From NCBI GenBank assembly GCA_965204245.1, contig CBDBED010000002.1, forward strand, positions 124,001 to 188,000: DNA of 64,000 bases, given 5' to 3'. Below are positions 15,965-23,761 of this stretch, piece by piece; position 1 is the stretch's first letter, and each line of letters starts with the position of its first letter. The notes below the pieces were generated by a model. It was not told the origin of the DNA. It worked only from the letters and a program-made list of their open reading frames with translations, and made no database searches. This DNA comes from JAAXIE01 sp965204245 (lineage in GTDB: Bacteria > Chloroflexota > Dehalococcoidia > Lucifugimonadales > JAAXIE01). A program made the position numbers and the translations under genes.

Positions 15965-16957
15965 GTGCCAGCCAATCTTCCTCCTGCATATTTCGAGGCG
16001 GAGCAGAAGTACCGCTCCGCGAAGAGCCCTGCCCAGAAGGTCGCGGCCCTACAGCAGTTGCTTTCGGCCGTTCCCAAGCACAAGGGCACCGACCACCTGA
16101 GAGCCGACCTGCGGTCCAAGCTGTCCCGTGCCACTGAAGAACTGGAGAACCCCAAGCGTGGCGGAGGGACAAGCCAGTACCAGCCCTATGCGATACGGAA
16201 AGAAGGGGCTGGGCAGGCGGTGCTCATTGGATTGCCCAATGCAGGCAAGTCACAGTTGCTGGCGGCCCTGACGGGAGCGCCGGCCAAGGTGGGGGACTAC
16301 CCCTTCACTACCCAACTGCCGATGCCGGGCATGCTGCGCTACCAGAATGTGCTGGTCCAGCTAGTGGATACGCCTGCGATCAATGACAACGATGTGCAGA
16401 CACGGTTATTCAGCCTGCTGCGCAACTCCGACATACTGCTAATCGTGGTGGACCTCTCGGGTGACCCGCTTTCGGAGGCGGAAGAGGTGATGGAAGAGTT
16501 GGAGAGGTGGGGTTACCGGTTGCTCAGGGCTGACGAGGATGTTGACCCGGAAGACCCGAAGGTGCAGAAGCATGTTCTGCTGGTGGGGAACAAGGCGGAC
16601 CTGCCGGACGCGGATGAGGCGTTCGAGATGCTGCAGGAGCTTTATGGGGACCGATTCAATGTGGTGGCAGCATCGGCGGCGGATGACGACCTGCTGGATG
16701 CATTAGGGGAGGCGGTGTTTCTTGCGCTGCGGCGGACACGGGTCTACCTGAAGGCTCCGGGAGGGAAGCCGGACTACACGTCTCCACTGATCGTGGAGAC
16801 GGGAAGCTCGCTGGAGGAGGCGGCCCACTCGCTGCACAAGGACTGGGGACGGAAGTTGAGGTATGCGCTGTTGTGGGGGTCGGGGAAGTTCGACGGACAG
16901 CGAGTGGGGCGGGAGTATGTGTTGCGGGATGAGGATGTGGTGGAGCTTCATGGGTAG
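15965..16957 (+). CDS. DRG/Obg-like GTPase with TGS domain
   Basis: 330 residues. A helical N-terminal part (to about residue 80) precedes a complete G domain: P-loop GLPNAGKS, switch GDYPFTTQLP, G3 DTPA and G4 NKAD. A C-terminal TGS domain follows (RVYLKAPGGKPDYTSPLIVETGSSLEEAAHSLHKD...VLRDEDVVELH). This order matches DRG-type GTPases, thought to act on ribosomes or translation. The GTG at 15965 is preferred because a full AGGAGGTGA lies directly before it; a GTG at 15911 lacks one. Confidence 0.88.
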   Translation: MPANLPPAYFEAEQKYRSAKSPAQKVAALQQLLSAVPKHKGTDHLRADLRSKLSRATEELENPKRGGGTSQYQPYAIRKEGAGQAVLIGLPNAGKSQLLAALTGAPAKVGDYPFTTQLPMPGMLRYQNVLVQLVDTPAINDNDVQTRLFSLLRNSDILLIVVDLSGDPLSEAEEVMEELERWGYRLLRADEDVDPEDPKVQKHVLLVGNKADLPDADEAFEMLQELYGDRFNVVAASAADDDLLDALGEAVFLALRRTRVYLKAPGGKPDYTSPLIVETGSSLEEAAHSLHKDWGRKLRYALLWGSGKFDGQRVGREYVLRDEDVVELHG

Positions 16958-16966
16958 GGGGAGGTG

Positions 16967-17764
16967 CTAAGCTGGCTGAATATCTCGTGCCAGTATCTTG
17001 TACCAATAGACGTTGCTATCGGCAGCTTCCCGCTGGGCCTCGGGCATGATGTCGACTCCGGCGACTACAGGGTGTGATCGGATTCCCGTGTATTGTTCAA
17101 GATAGCTGGCGTTCCGCTTTGCTCGTCTCACGTCGTTGGTGTTGACCGTATAGGACACTTCGACAGCAACATAACCGGGCTGATTGGTGGAATCTTGCAC
17201 CATCATCACCATGTCAGCGTTCCGGAAGCTCTCAACTTCGTTAGCAGGTACACCATTGGCGACCGCTACCTTAGCGAATGCGGCGAGCGCACCTTGAGGA
17301 AGTTCTGATATCAGCTGGTAGCCTAGGTCATCCGCAACAAGGCTGGCCTTATGCCGTAGTTCATTCCGCGCGTGACCGCCCTTTACCAGGCCGATGTCGT
17401 CTTTGAGGCCATCTAGCTTTACGTTAGTTGCAATCAGGTTTGCATTTATGTTCGTGGATTGTGAATTAGCTTCTAACATAAATGTTCCGACTTGCGAGAT
17501 AAAACTCTCGATCCCAGCGTTGAACTCCCGCTGCTCAGCAGCGAATCTGTTAATTGCATTCTGGGCATCTGTGAGCGCACTTATACTTGTGGCCAGGTGA
17601 TTTTCACCGTCCGCCAGTGCCTGTACACCCCCGGCGAGATGCTGTTGTCCGTTTGCAAGGGTCTGCACGGCCCCACTCAACGTCGTGACGGCCTGTATCA
17701 GGTGTTGCTGGCCTTCAGCAAGACTCTCGAGCGTCGGTTGACCGTTGTTGGCTGGAGATGTCAT
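16967..17764 (-). CDS. Coiled-coil protein with PD-(D/E)XK-like C-terminus
   Basis: 265 residues. Residues about 10-80 form a repetitive coiled coil (LAEGQQHLIQAVTTL, LANGQQHLAGGVQAL, LADGENHLATSISAL), a roughly 14-residue repeat. The C-terminal half (ADMVMMVQD...GYVAVEVSYTVNTNDVRRAKRNASYLEQYTGIRSHPVVAGVDI) matches DUF3782-style PD-(D/E)XK folds. The motif reads D...ExS instead of ExK, so nuclease activity is uncertain. Such proteins are common in Chloroflexota and cyanobacteria; role unknown. Convergent with the GTPase gene, 9 bp apart. Confidence 0.65.
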   Translation of the reverse strand: MTSPANNGQPTLESLAEGQQHLIQAVTTLSGAVQTLANGQQHLAGGVQALADGENHLATSISALTDAQNAINRFAAEQREFNAGIESFISQVGTFMLEANSQSTNINANLIATNVKLDGLKDDIGLVKGGHARNELRHKASLVADDLGYQLISELPQGALAAFAKVAVANGVPANEVESFRNADMVMMVQDSTNQPGYVAVEVSYTVNTNDVRRAKRNASYLEQYTGIRSHPVVAGVDIMPEAQREAADSNVYWYKILARDIQPA

Positions 17765-17788
17765 ATCCAGTTCCCAGATAGCCTATTC

Positions 17789-18799
17789 CTATTGAATTAT
17801 AGCATCGGATGATCTTTCACCGAATTCTGGCATGACTTCGCGGGCGAAGAGTTCGATGGCTTGGAAGGCGTCGGTGCCGGGCATGCCGGGCCACTGGCAG
17901 CGCATGATGAGTTCGTCGACGCCGGCTTCGGCGTAGGCTTGGACCTGCTGGGCGCATTCGGCGGGGTCGCCGACGACGAAGCGGCCTTCGAGGACTTGGT
18001 CGAAGGAGGAGGCGATGCGGTCGGCTTCGGGGAGTTCGGTGTTGTGGCCTAGGGAGGCGCGGTGGCTGTACATGGCCTCGACGTAGGGGCGGATGGTGTC
18101 GATGGCTTGTTCGTGGGTGGGGGCGACGTACATTTCGCGCCAAGCTGCGGCCTTGGGAGGCCGATTGGCATTTTCGGCGGCTTCGCGGTAGAGGGGCATC
18201 TGGCGGCGTATGGTGGCGATGGTGGCACGGGAGCTTACGAGCCAGCCGTCGGACTCGCGACCGGCGCGGATGACGCCGCGGTCCATGTTGGCGCCGATGT
18301 AGATGGGCGGGTGGGGTGACTGGACGGGGCTGGCGGCTCCGGGGACGTCTTCGAGGTGATAGTAGGCGCCTTGGTAGGTGACTCTGTCCTGGGTCCAGAG
18401 GAGCTTCATGATTTCGAGGCTTTCGCGGAAGCGGGGAAGGCGCTCGGTGCGGTCTATGTTGAAGGCTTGGAGTTCGTGGGGTCTCCAACCGAGGGATGCT
18501 GCGAGGACGAGGCGGCCCCCGGCGATGGCGTCCAGGGTGGAGACCTGTTCCGCTAGGGCTACGGGGTGATCGAGGGGGAGGAGGGCTAGAAGGCCGAGTT
18601 CGAGGCCCTGGGCTTCGGCGGCGGCGCGGGCCAGCAGAGAGGAGGCGTGCCAGCCGTTGTTGAGGAAGCCTCCGCCCATCCAGAGGGAGTGGTATCCGAA
18701 ATCTCGGGTGCGACGGGCTTTGCCGAGGCGGTCTTCGAGGGCTTGGGTGCGTGATTCGCCGGGGAGGTTGCCGCCGTCGAGGATGATTCCGAACCGCAT
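17789..18799 (-). CDS. LLM-class flavin-dependent oxidoreductase (2)
   Basis: 336 residues from the ATG at 18799 (MRFGIILDGGNLP). Luciferase-like TIM-barrel features are LGLLALLPLDHPVALAEQVSTLDAIAGGRLVLAASLGWRP, PPIYIGANMDRGVIRAGRESDGWL, and VVGDPAECAQQVQAYAEAGVDELIM. This pattern resembles F420-dependent members. Its start codon overlaps the stop of the upstream gene by one base (TAATG), so translation is coupled. It is last in a four-gene operon with HIT, HD and a membrane-anchored protein. Confidence 0.87.
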   Translation of the reverse strand: MRFGIILDGGNLPGESRTQALEDRLGKARRTRDFGYHSLWMGGGFLNNGWHASSLLARAAAEAQGLELGLLALLPLDHPVALAEQVSTLDAIAGGRLVLAASLGWRPHELQAFNIDRTERLPRFRESLEIMKLLWTQDRVTYQGAYYHLEDVPGAASPVQSPHPPIYIGANMDRGVIRAGRESDGWLVSSRATIATIRRQMPLYREAAENANRPPKAAAWREMYVAPTHEQAIDTIRPYVEAMYSHRASLGHNTELPEADRIASSFDQVLEGRFVVGDPAECAQQVQAYAEAGVDELIMRCQWPGMPGTDAFQAIELFAREVMPEFGERSSDAIIQ

Positions 18800-19293
18800 T
18801 ACAGAACCCCCAAGGTCAGGGTCAGGCCAATGGTCACCAAGCCTGTCAGTGCGAGCAGACCGAGGCATCCGCTCTTGCGGGCCCAGGGGTCGCCGGTGGC
18901 GCTTTCCGGCGGGGCGTCCGGTTCTGGCTCGTCGTCGTATTCTTCGGGGAGGGTGCTGGTGTCCTCCCAAGGGATCATGCCCTTCCAGGTGCCGTCGCCT
19001 AGGGCGTAGCTTTCGAACATTACTGCGAGGGTCTCCTGCATGACCTGTTGGCGGCCGCGGAAGTGGCGGGCTTCGATTTCGTCCCCGTGTTCGGCGATGG
19101 CTTCGGCGTATTCGACGGTGAAGTTGTCGGGGCCGCCGGTGCCTTGGAGGAAGAGGTCAGGTGTCTGGCCGGAGTCGTCTTCGATGATGGCAAAGGAGCC
19201 GGGGCCTCCTTCCAAGGTCTGGAGGGCGGCTTCGATGACCTCGCGGGTTGGGTTGGCTAGGACGCGACCGTCTCCGAGGGTGAGGAGCATCAT
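18799..19293 (-). CDS. Membrane-anchored protein, weakly Imm1-like
   Basis: 164 residues. The soluble part (NPTREVIEAALQTLEGGPGSFAIIEDDSGQTPDLFLQGTGG..FTVEYAEA) has the strand-helix order of Imm1-type proteins of polymorphic toxin immunity, but that resemblance is by eye. A Pro/Glu-rich linker leads to one C-terminal membrane span (CLGLLALTGLVTIGLTLTLGVL). It overlaps the HD gene by 4 bp (ATGA) and the downstream oxidoreductase by 1 bp. Its presence in a metabolic operon argues against a simple immunity role. Confidence 0.45.
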   Translation of the reverse strand: MMLLTLGDGRVLANPTREVIEAALQTLEGGPGSFAIIEDDSGQTPDLFLQGTGGPDNFTVEYAEAIAEHGDEIEARHFRGRQQVMQETLAVMFESYALGDGTWKGMIPWEDTSTLPEEYDDEPEPDAPPESATGDPWARKSGCLGLLALTGLVTIGLTLTLGVL

Positions 19294-19886
19294 GGGACTG
19301 CCTTCTGTTGTTGCTGGTGGATGAGGAGGGAGTTGCGGGCATCGACGGAGGGGGGATGGACGAGGCCGCCTGAGGCGATGAGGGAGGTCATCTCGTCGCT
19401 GAGGAACTGGATGATGGCCTCGTCCATGCTTTCCATGGCGAGATCGCGGATCCGGGGCATGTTGGGAAAGCGGTGAGCCTTGTGAGGGTCCATCTTGTCG
19501 GCTAGGAAGACGGCCTTGGCGATGTCGCCGATGTTGGTGTGGGCGGTGCTGTGCCAGCAGACGGCTTCGTATATCTCGTCGTCGTCGAGGCCGTCGATTT
19601 GTCGCAGGAGTTCGGCACCCACGGGGCCGTGGAGGAGGATGGGGACTTGGCGGTCGACGGGGTGGACTTGGATGCCGAGGTCGGTGGCTTGTTGGAGGAG
19701 CTGGTCGCTTTTCATGGCGCGGGCTATGTCGTGGGCGAGGGTTGCTAGGAGGGTTTTCTCCATGTCGAGTTGATGGCGCCGGGCGAGGATGCGGGCCTCG
19801 GATTGGGCGCGGTGGATGTGGTCCTGGAGGCCCTTGGGCAGGGCTTCCACCCTGCGGGTGACGAGGTTCTCGATGGGGGAGGGCAC
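19290..19886 (-). CDS. HD-domain phosphohydrolase (YqeK-like)
   Basis: 198 residues with the HD signature TLLATLAHDIARAM and a later conserved CWHSTAH and LADKMDP, the layout of YqeK-type diadenosine tetraphosphate (Ap4A) hydrolases. The preceding gene is a HIT protein, and HIT proteins also act on dinucleoside polyphosphates or nucleoside phosphoramidates, so the pair could share nucleotide substrates. GTG start at 19886, one base after the HIT stop. Confidence 0.78.
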   Translation of the reverse strand: MPSPIENLVTRRVEALPKGLQDHIHRAQSEARILARRHQLDMEKTLLATLAHDIARAMKSDQLLQQATDLGIQVHPVDRQVPILLHGPVGAELLRQIDGLDDDEIYEAVCWHSTAHTNIGDIAKAVFLADKMDPHKAHRFPNMPRIRDLAMESMDEAIIQFLSDEMTSLIASGGLVHPPSVDARNSLLIHQQQQKAVP

Positions 19887-19887
19887 G

Positions 19888-20232
19888 TTATCCCAAGTCG
19901 GCCAGCTTGTGGCCTGCGAGGAGGTGCATGTGGAGGTGGGGGACGGCTTGGCCGGAATCGGGGCCTTGGTTCATGATGACGCGGTAGCCGCTGACGGTGA
20001 CGCCCTCGCGGCGGGCCATTTCCTCGGCTACCACGAATAGCTGGCCCATGATGGGTATCTGGCCGGCGGCGATGTAGGCGAAGCCAACCAAGTGCTGTAG
20101 GGGGATGATGAGGAGGTGGACGGGGGCGCGGGGGGCGATGTCGCGGATGACGTATACGCGGTCGTCGCGGTAGAGGATGTCGGCGTTGGGGTCTTGGGGG
20201 ATGCGACAGAAGATGCAGACGGTGCTGGCCAT
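19888..20232 (-). CDS. HIT-family nucleotide hydrolase
   Basis: 114 residues from the ATG at 20232 (MASTVCIFCRIPQDPNADILYRDD). The histidine triad HLHMHLL is intact near the C-terminus, and the CxxC-like CIFC near the start is typical of bacterial HIT proteins that bind zinc. Expected to hydrolyse nucleoside phosphoramidates or dinucleoside polyphosphates. First gene of the HIT-HD-membrane-oxidoreductase operon. A longer reading upstream is only an open frame through the repeat element at 20316-20456. Confidence 0.9.
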   Translation of the reverse strand: MASTVCIFCRIPQDPNADILYRDDRVYVIRDIAPRAPVHLLIIPLQHLVGFAYIAAGQIPIMGQLFVVAEEMARREGVTVSGYRVIMNQGPDSGQAVPHLHMHLLAGHKLADLG

Positions 20233-20315
20233 CCTTACTCCACTTCCTCCAGTCCTAGGGTTGGTTTTGGCATCACAGTATCGCAAGTTGCGATAAGAGG
20301 CTGCCGGGTCGTTTT

Positions 20316-20456
20316 GTAGCTGGACCGTGCTACTGATGCGACACCTCTCGTATCTGGGGAAAGTGTGTTTGTATCTGGAAAGTGTCGCATTTGTCGCATG
20401 GAGGGCTGTGCGCGGATACGATTTGGGGTCAAAATCGCGCGACATTCGTGTCGCAT
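20316..20456 (+). repeat. Single copy of the heptamer/variable-arm repeat
   Basis: Same plan as the array at 3764: GTAGCTG at 20316 with a partner at 20327 (11 bp), arm ATGCGACAC (20336), GTATCTG at 20350 and 20371 (21 bp), then words GTGTCGCAT at 20382 and TTGTCGCAT at 20391 (9 bp), and a further GTGTCGCAT at 20448. The words are the exact reverse complement of the arm, and their sequence differs from every unit of the array. It lies in the presumed promoter region of the HIT operon. Confidence 0.85.
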
Positions 20457-20655
20457 CGCTTGTGGTATGGGCGTATCGATGTGAGATGGGAGTATTGCGT
20501 TTTCTAATAGTAGTGTGGCCGGGTGGGGACCGGCTTGGCGGAGAGTGAGGCCGACAAAGGATGAGTGCATGGACACATGATAGCGAGGACTAGGGCGGGC
20601 GTCGATAGGAAGATGTCATGGGTTGGGGGATGAGGCGTGCTATAGTTCCAGATGA

Positions 20656-20940
20656 ATGCAACTCAGGTTCTATATCGACCCAGAGACAGAGCTTCCACAC
20701 ATTTACCGTCATCATGTGGAAGAAAATGAGGTCGAAGATGTGCTGTTCGAGCCGGGGGAAGACAGGTCCGGTAGAGGCGATGCGCGTATTGCCATTGGAC
20801 AAACGAATGGTGGGCGATACTTGCGTGTCGTCTATGTGCGTGACCCCGGTGAGGATAGTGCGTTTGTAGTCACCGCATATGAATTGCAGGGACAACCACT
20901 CGCCGCTTACCGGCGTCGTAGAAGAAGGAGTAGCAGATGA
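20656..20940 (+). CDS. Small toxin-like protein (DUF4258/BrnT-like)
   Basis: 94 residues. MQLRFYIDPETELPHIYRHHVEENEVEDVL..., ARIAIGQTNGGRYLRVVYVRDPGEDSAFVVTAYEL has the strand order and the basic tail of small RelE-fold proteins related to DUF4258 and BrnT. It overlaps the following small acidic protein by 4 bp (ATGA), the usual arrangement of a toxin-antitoxin pair. Ribonuclease activity is inferred from the fold only. Confidence 0.6.
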   Translation: MQLRFYIDPETELPHIYRHHVEENEVEDVLFEPGEDRSGRGDARIAIGQTNGGRYLRVVYVRDPGEDSAFVVTAYELQGQPLAAYRRRRRRSSR

Positions 20941-21152
20941 CAAAGATCAGTAGGTTCCCTGCCGGTTGGGATGAGGAGCGAGTACAAGACCTCATCCGGC
21001 ATTATGAGACGCAGAGTGATGCGGAGGCGATAGCTGAGGACGAGGCCGCGTTTGAGGAGGACGGTCAGACGGTGATGGTGATTCCCACTGGTTTAGTGCC
21101 AGCGGTTCGGGGTCTCTTGGCGCAGTATGAGAAATCCGGGTTAGAGGCCTAG
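20937..21152 (+). CDS. Small acidic partner, antitoxin-like
   Basis: 71 residues, acidic, helical (WDEERVQDLIRHYETQSDAEAIAEDEAAFE), then a short hydrophobic segment TVMVIPTGLVPAVRGLLAQYE. Start overlaps the previous stop. This composition fits an antitoxin that wraps its toxin; no DNA-binding domain is obvious. Its last 12 bp overlap the duplicated acyl-CoA dehydrogenase fragment on the other strand. Confidence 0.6.
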   Translation: MTKISRFPAGWDEERVQDLIRHYETQSDAEAIAEDEAAFEEDGQTVMVIPTGLVPAVRGLLAQYEKSGLEA

Positions 21153-21356
21153 GGACTGGGCCATTAGCTCGCGGTGGTGGTAGCCGTCGCCGTAGGCTGT
21201 TTGCTGCATGCGGGCGCGGCGGGTGTATAGCTGGAGGTTGTGTTCCTGGGTGAAGCCGATGGCGCCGTGGCACTGGTGGGCGAGTTCGCAGACACGCTGG
21301 TAGGCGTCGCTGACCCATGCCTTGGCCAAGGCGACTTCCTAGGCGGCGGGTTGAGA
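21141..21356 (-). pseudogene. Duplicated 3' end of acyl-CoA dehydrogenase gene
   Basis: This 216-bp stretch repeats 22549-22764 almost base for base: three substitutions over most of its length, with a few more at the stop-codon end. It encodes the last ~60 residues of the acyl-CoA dehydrogenase (MAKAWVSDAYQRVCELAHQ...). One substitution turns a CAG codon into TAG, so it cannot be read through from upstream. It has no N-terminal part, hence a remnant rather than a gene. Confidence 0.9.
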
Positions 21357-21372
21357 AGCGCGAGGAGCGGAG

Positions 21373-21747
21373 CTAATGTGCGGGTGGTCCGTAGCCCTCG
21401 ACCCACTCGGAGGCCCTGGCGATGCTCCGAAGCTTGCCGCGTGTTTTGTGCCCTTTGATGTTACAGTGCCCCGGGTCACCGGGTGTATCGTCTCGTTCCA
21501 CTTCCAACCCTTGGTCACGTATTATTCCCACGCTAAGGCGGGCTACGTAGTTTCCGGGATACTTCTCCAAGATTTTGTCGGCGGTGGTTTCTGATTCGAG
21601 GTAGACAGAGACGTCTCCATCCGGACCATCCTGCAGGAAGGAGGCACTTGACGGACGGAGCGGACCTTCAAGCGTGTCCGACGTCACTTCATCTGTGGGA
21701 ATCCTCCTCATCACAGTTTCCTGGCTACCTATGGGTTGTTCTCCCAT
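21373..21747 (-). CDS. Hypothetical protein in insert
   Basis: 124 residues, hydrophilic: GPLRPSSASFLQDGPDGDVSVYLESETTADKILEKYPGNYVARLSVGIIRDQGLEVERDDTPGDPGHCNIKGHKTRGKLRSIARASEWV. The pattern RPSSxxF...DGD.SVYL...L..GY.va.l..g..R..G..v..DP..GDP.H matches a family of uncharacterised accessory proteins I have seen only as hypotheticals. It follows the gene at 21771 by 23 bp on the same strand. Confidence 0.6.
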   Translation of the reverse strand: MGEQPIGSQETVMRRIPTDEVTSDTLEGPLRPSSASFLQDGPDGDVSVYLESETTADKILEKYPGNYVARLSVGIIRDQGLEVERDDTPGDPGHCNIKGHKTRGKLRSIARASEWVEGYGPPAH

Positions 21748-21770
21748 CTAACCTAGGCACCCAGACCCTT

Positions 21771-22265
21771 CTACCTTCTGTCGTAGGGCAACAGGCGGAC
21801 ATGCGCTCTGAGTTGTTCTAAAGTTTCGTCTATAGGGCCCTCGTATTCCTCAACGTTGGGTCCAGCGAAGTTGTATTCGATGGACCCATCCGGGGAACAG
21901 TCTATCTCCAAGTCGAATCCATTGACGTGCCACTCGGCTTGGACTCCGCCCCTCCATGTGGGAATGATGCTTGTCGGCGGCAGTGTGTTTTCCTCCAGCA
22001 CATTGATGAGCAGCCAAAGCAAATTTGCGGCTGCCGCAGGCTGAGGTGGCTTCCTGTCGTCAGGGCGGCTATTGTCATCCCAAGGCAGACGGCAGATTGC
22101 GCTTATGGTCTCAGACAACCACCTAGTGGCTGTTTGAGAGTCGTGGGAATGGCATATGAACGCCTCAGTTTTCCTGCCGGCGATGGTTCTCTCGGCTAGG
22201 TCGTTCACTACACTGCTGGGTATCCGGCATTCCTCGCTCGGTCGGGCTAATGGTATGGTCGCCAT
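21771..22265 (-). CDS. Hypothetical protein in insert
   Basis: 164 residues; AGGAGGACCGC precedes the ATG at 22265, a strong ribosome site. N-terminal half is helical with Pro/Arg; C-terminal half (AEWHVNGFDLEIDCSPDGSIEYNFAGPNVEEYEGPIDE) is strand-rich and resembles small uncharacterised proteins that describe a fixed polar surface. It is probably cotranscribed with 21373-21747. This type of gene pair tends to sit in accessory islands. Confidence 0.6.
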   Translation of the reverse strand: MATIPLARPSEECRIPSSVVNDLAERTIAGRKTEAFICHSHDSQTATRWLSETISAICRLPWDDNSRPDDRKPPQPAAAANLLWLLINVLEENTLPPTSIIPTWRGGVQAEWHVNGFDLEIDCSPDGSIEYNFAGPNVEEYEGPIDETLEQLRAHVRLLPYDRR

Positions 22266-22277
22266 GCGGTCCTCCTA

Positions 22278-22304
22278 CCTATGGGGCCTATGGGGCCTAT
22301 GGGG
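22278..22304. repeat. 9-bp triplet repeat
   Basis: CCTATGGGG occurs three times without a break just upstream of the hypothetical gene at 21771-22265. Copy number could vary by slippage and alter the spacing of its promoter. Confidence 0.85.
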
Positions 22305-22548
22305 TGGTGGTTCGTTGCAGACGTACTTGCTACCGCTTAGTTACCTCATGTGTCTGCTGTTAGAAGGACTGTGTTACTGTCTGTCCATGAGTCATTATAC
22401 AGGGCGTTGCAAAACCTTCCTCTCCAAAGAGGACTTCAATGGAGTACGGCCCGACCTCTGCCAACCCAGTGCAAAGGGCCTTCTTGTACTAAAGGCGACA
22501 AACACCCAGGGTTGCGGCGGTTGTTTGAACCAACTGCTTGAGAGGGTC

Positions 22549-23682
22549 CTAGAGACCTAGAGACTGGGCCATTAGCTCGCGGTGGTGGTAGCCGTCGCCG
22601 TAGGCTGTTTGCTGCATGCGGGCGCGGCGGGTGTATAGCTGGAGGTTGTGTTCCTGGGTGAAGCCGATGGCGCCGTGGCACTGGTGGGCGAGTTCGCAGA
22701 CACGCTGGTAGGCGTCGCTGACCCATGCCTTGGCCAAGGCGACTTCCTGGGCGGCGGATTGGCCGTCGGAGATGCGCCAAGCGGCTTGGTAAGCGGTGAG
22801 GCGGATGCCCTCGACGTCGGTGGCCATGTTGGCACAGTGGTGCTGGACGGCTTGGAAGCTGCCCACGGGGCGACCGAACTGGACGCGGGTCTTGACGTAC
22901 TCGACGGTCATATCGAGGACGGCTTCTGCGCCTCCGGACATTTCGACGCATTTGGCGGTGGCCGCGCGCTGAAGAGCGTTGGTCAGGGCGGGCCAGCCGC
23001 CTCCCACTTGGCCGAGGGCTGATGATGCGGGGACTGAGACGTTGGTGAAGGTGATCAGGGCCTGCCGGTCGGAGGCCATGGTGACTTGGGGTTCTACTGT
23101 CACGCCTTCGCTGGCGGTGGGGACGAGGAAGAGGGTGATGCCCTCTTGGGGGTTGGAGGTGTCGGATGTGCGGGCGGCTACGATGAGCAGGTCGGCTACT
23201 TGGCCGTCGGGGACGAACATTTTGGCACCGTTGAGGACGTAGCCTGCGCCCTGCTCCTGGGCTTGGAGGCGGATGCCGTTGGGGGAGTAGGAGGCGGACT
23301 CTTCGAGCACGGCCAGGGTGATGATGGCTTGGCCGCGGCAGATGTCTGGGATAATCTGGCGCCTCTGTTCGTCGTCGCCTGCTTCCATGACGGTGAGGCC
23401 GCCTAGGACGACGGTGGACAGGAAGGGGACGGGGGCTAGGGAACGGCCCATTTCCTCAAGGAGCACGGCCAAATCGAGAAAGCTGGCGGCGGTGCCGCCG
23501 TGCTCTTCGGGGAAGGGGAGGCCGGTCCAGCCCAAGGTGACCATCTGGTCCCACAGGTCGGTGGAGTAGCCGCGTTCGTCCTGCTCCATGGCCCGGACGA
23601 CTTCAGGCTGACACTCGCGGGAGAGGAAGTCGCGGGCGCTGTTTTTCAGCATCTGCTGGGTTTCGTCCAAGGTTAGGTCCAT
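22549..23682 (-). CDS. Acyl-CoA dehydrogenase (1)
   Basis: 377 residues. The N-terminal helical domain, central beta barrel (AIITLAVLEESASYSPNG..., NGAKMFVPDGQVADLLIVAART) and C-terminal helical domain (QFGRPVGSFQAVQHHCANMATDVE, LAHQCHGAIGFTQEHNLQLYTRRA) of the family are all present. It lies next to a second acyl-CoA dehydrogenase in the same direction; such pairs often form hetero-oligomers acting on CoA thioesters of bulky acids (for example sterol side chains or aromatic acids). AGGAG precedes the ATG. Its last 216 bp are duplicated at 21141-21356. Confidence 0.9.
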   Translation of the reverse strand: MDLTLDETQQMLKNSARDFLSRECQPEVVRAMEQDERGYSTDLWDQMVTLGWTGLPFPEEHGGTAASFLDLAVLLEEMGRSLAPVPFLSTVVLGGLTVMEAGDDEQRRQIIPDICRGQAIITLAVLEESASYSPNGIRLQAQEQGAGYVLNGAKMFVPDGQVADLLIVAARTSDTSNPQEGITLFLVPTASEGVTVEPQVTMASDRQALITFTNVSVPASSALGQVGGGWPALTNALQRAATAKCVEMSGGAEAVLDMTVEYVKTRVQFGRPVGSFQAVQHHCANMATDVEGIRLTAYQAAWRISDGQSAAQEVALAKAWVSDAYQRVCELAHQCHGAIGFTQEHNLQLYTRRARMQQTAYGDGYHHRELMAQSLGL

Positions 23683-23761
23683 TGGTTACTCCTGGTTATT
23701 GCACGTATAGCCAATCTATCCACTTCGTTATGGAGGAAGGGAACCGCTGCACGAGCTATTT

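Noticed and set aside
22381..22548. IS remnant with a GTTGCAAAACC-like end
   Set aside because: No transposase or matching inverted repeat could be found.
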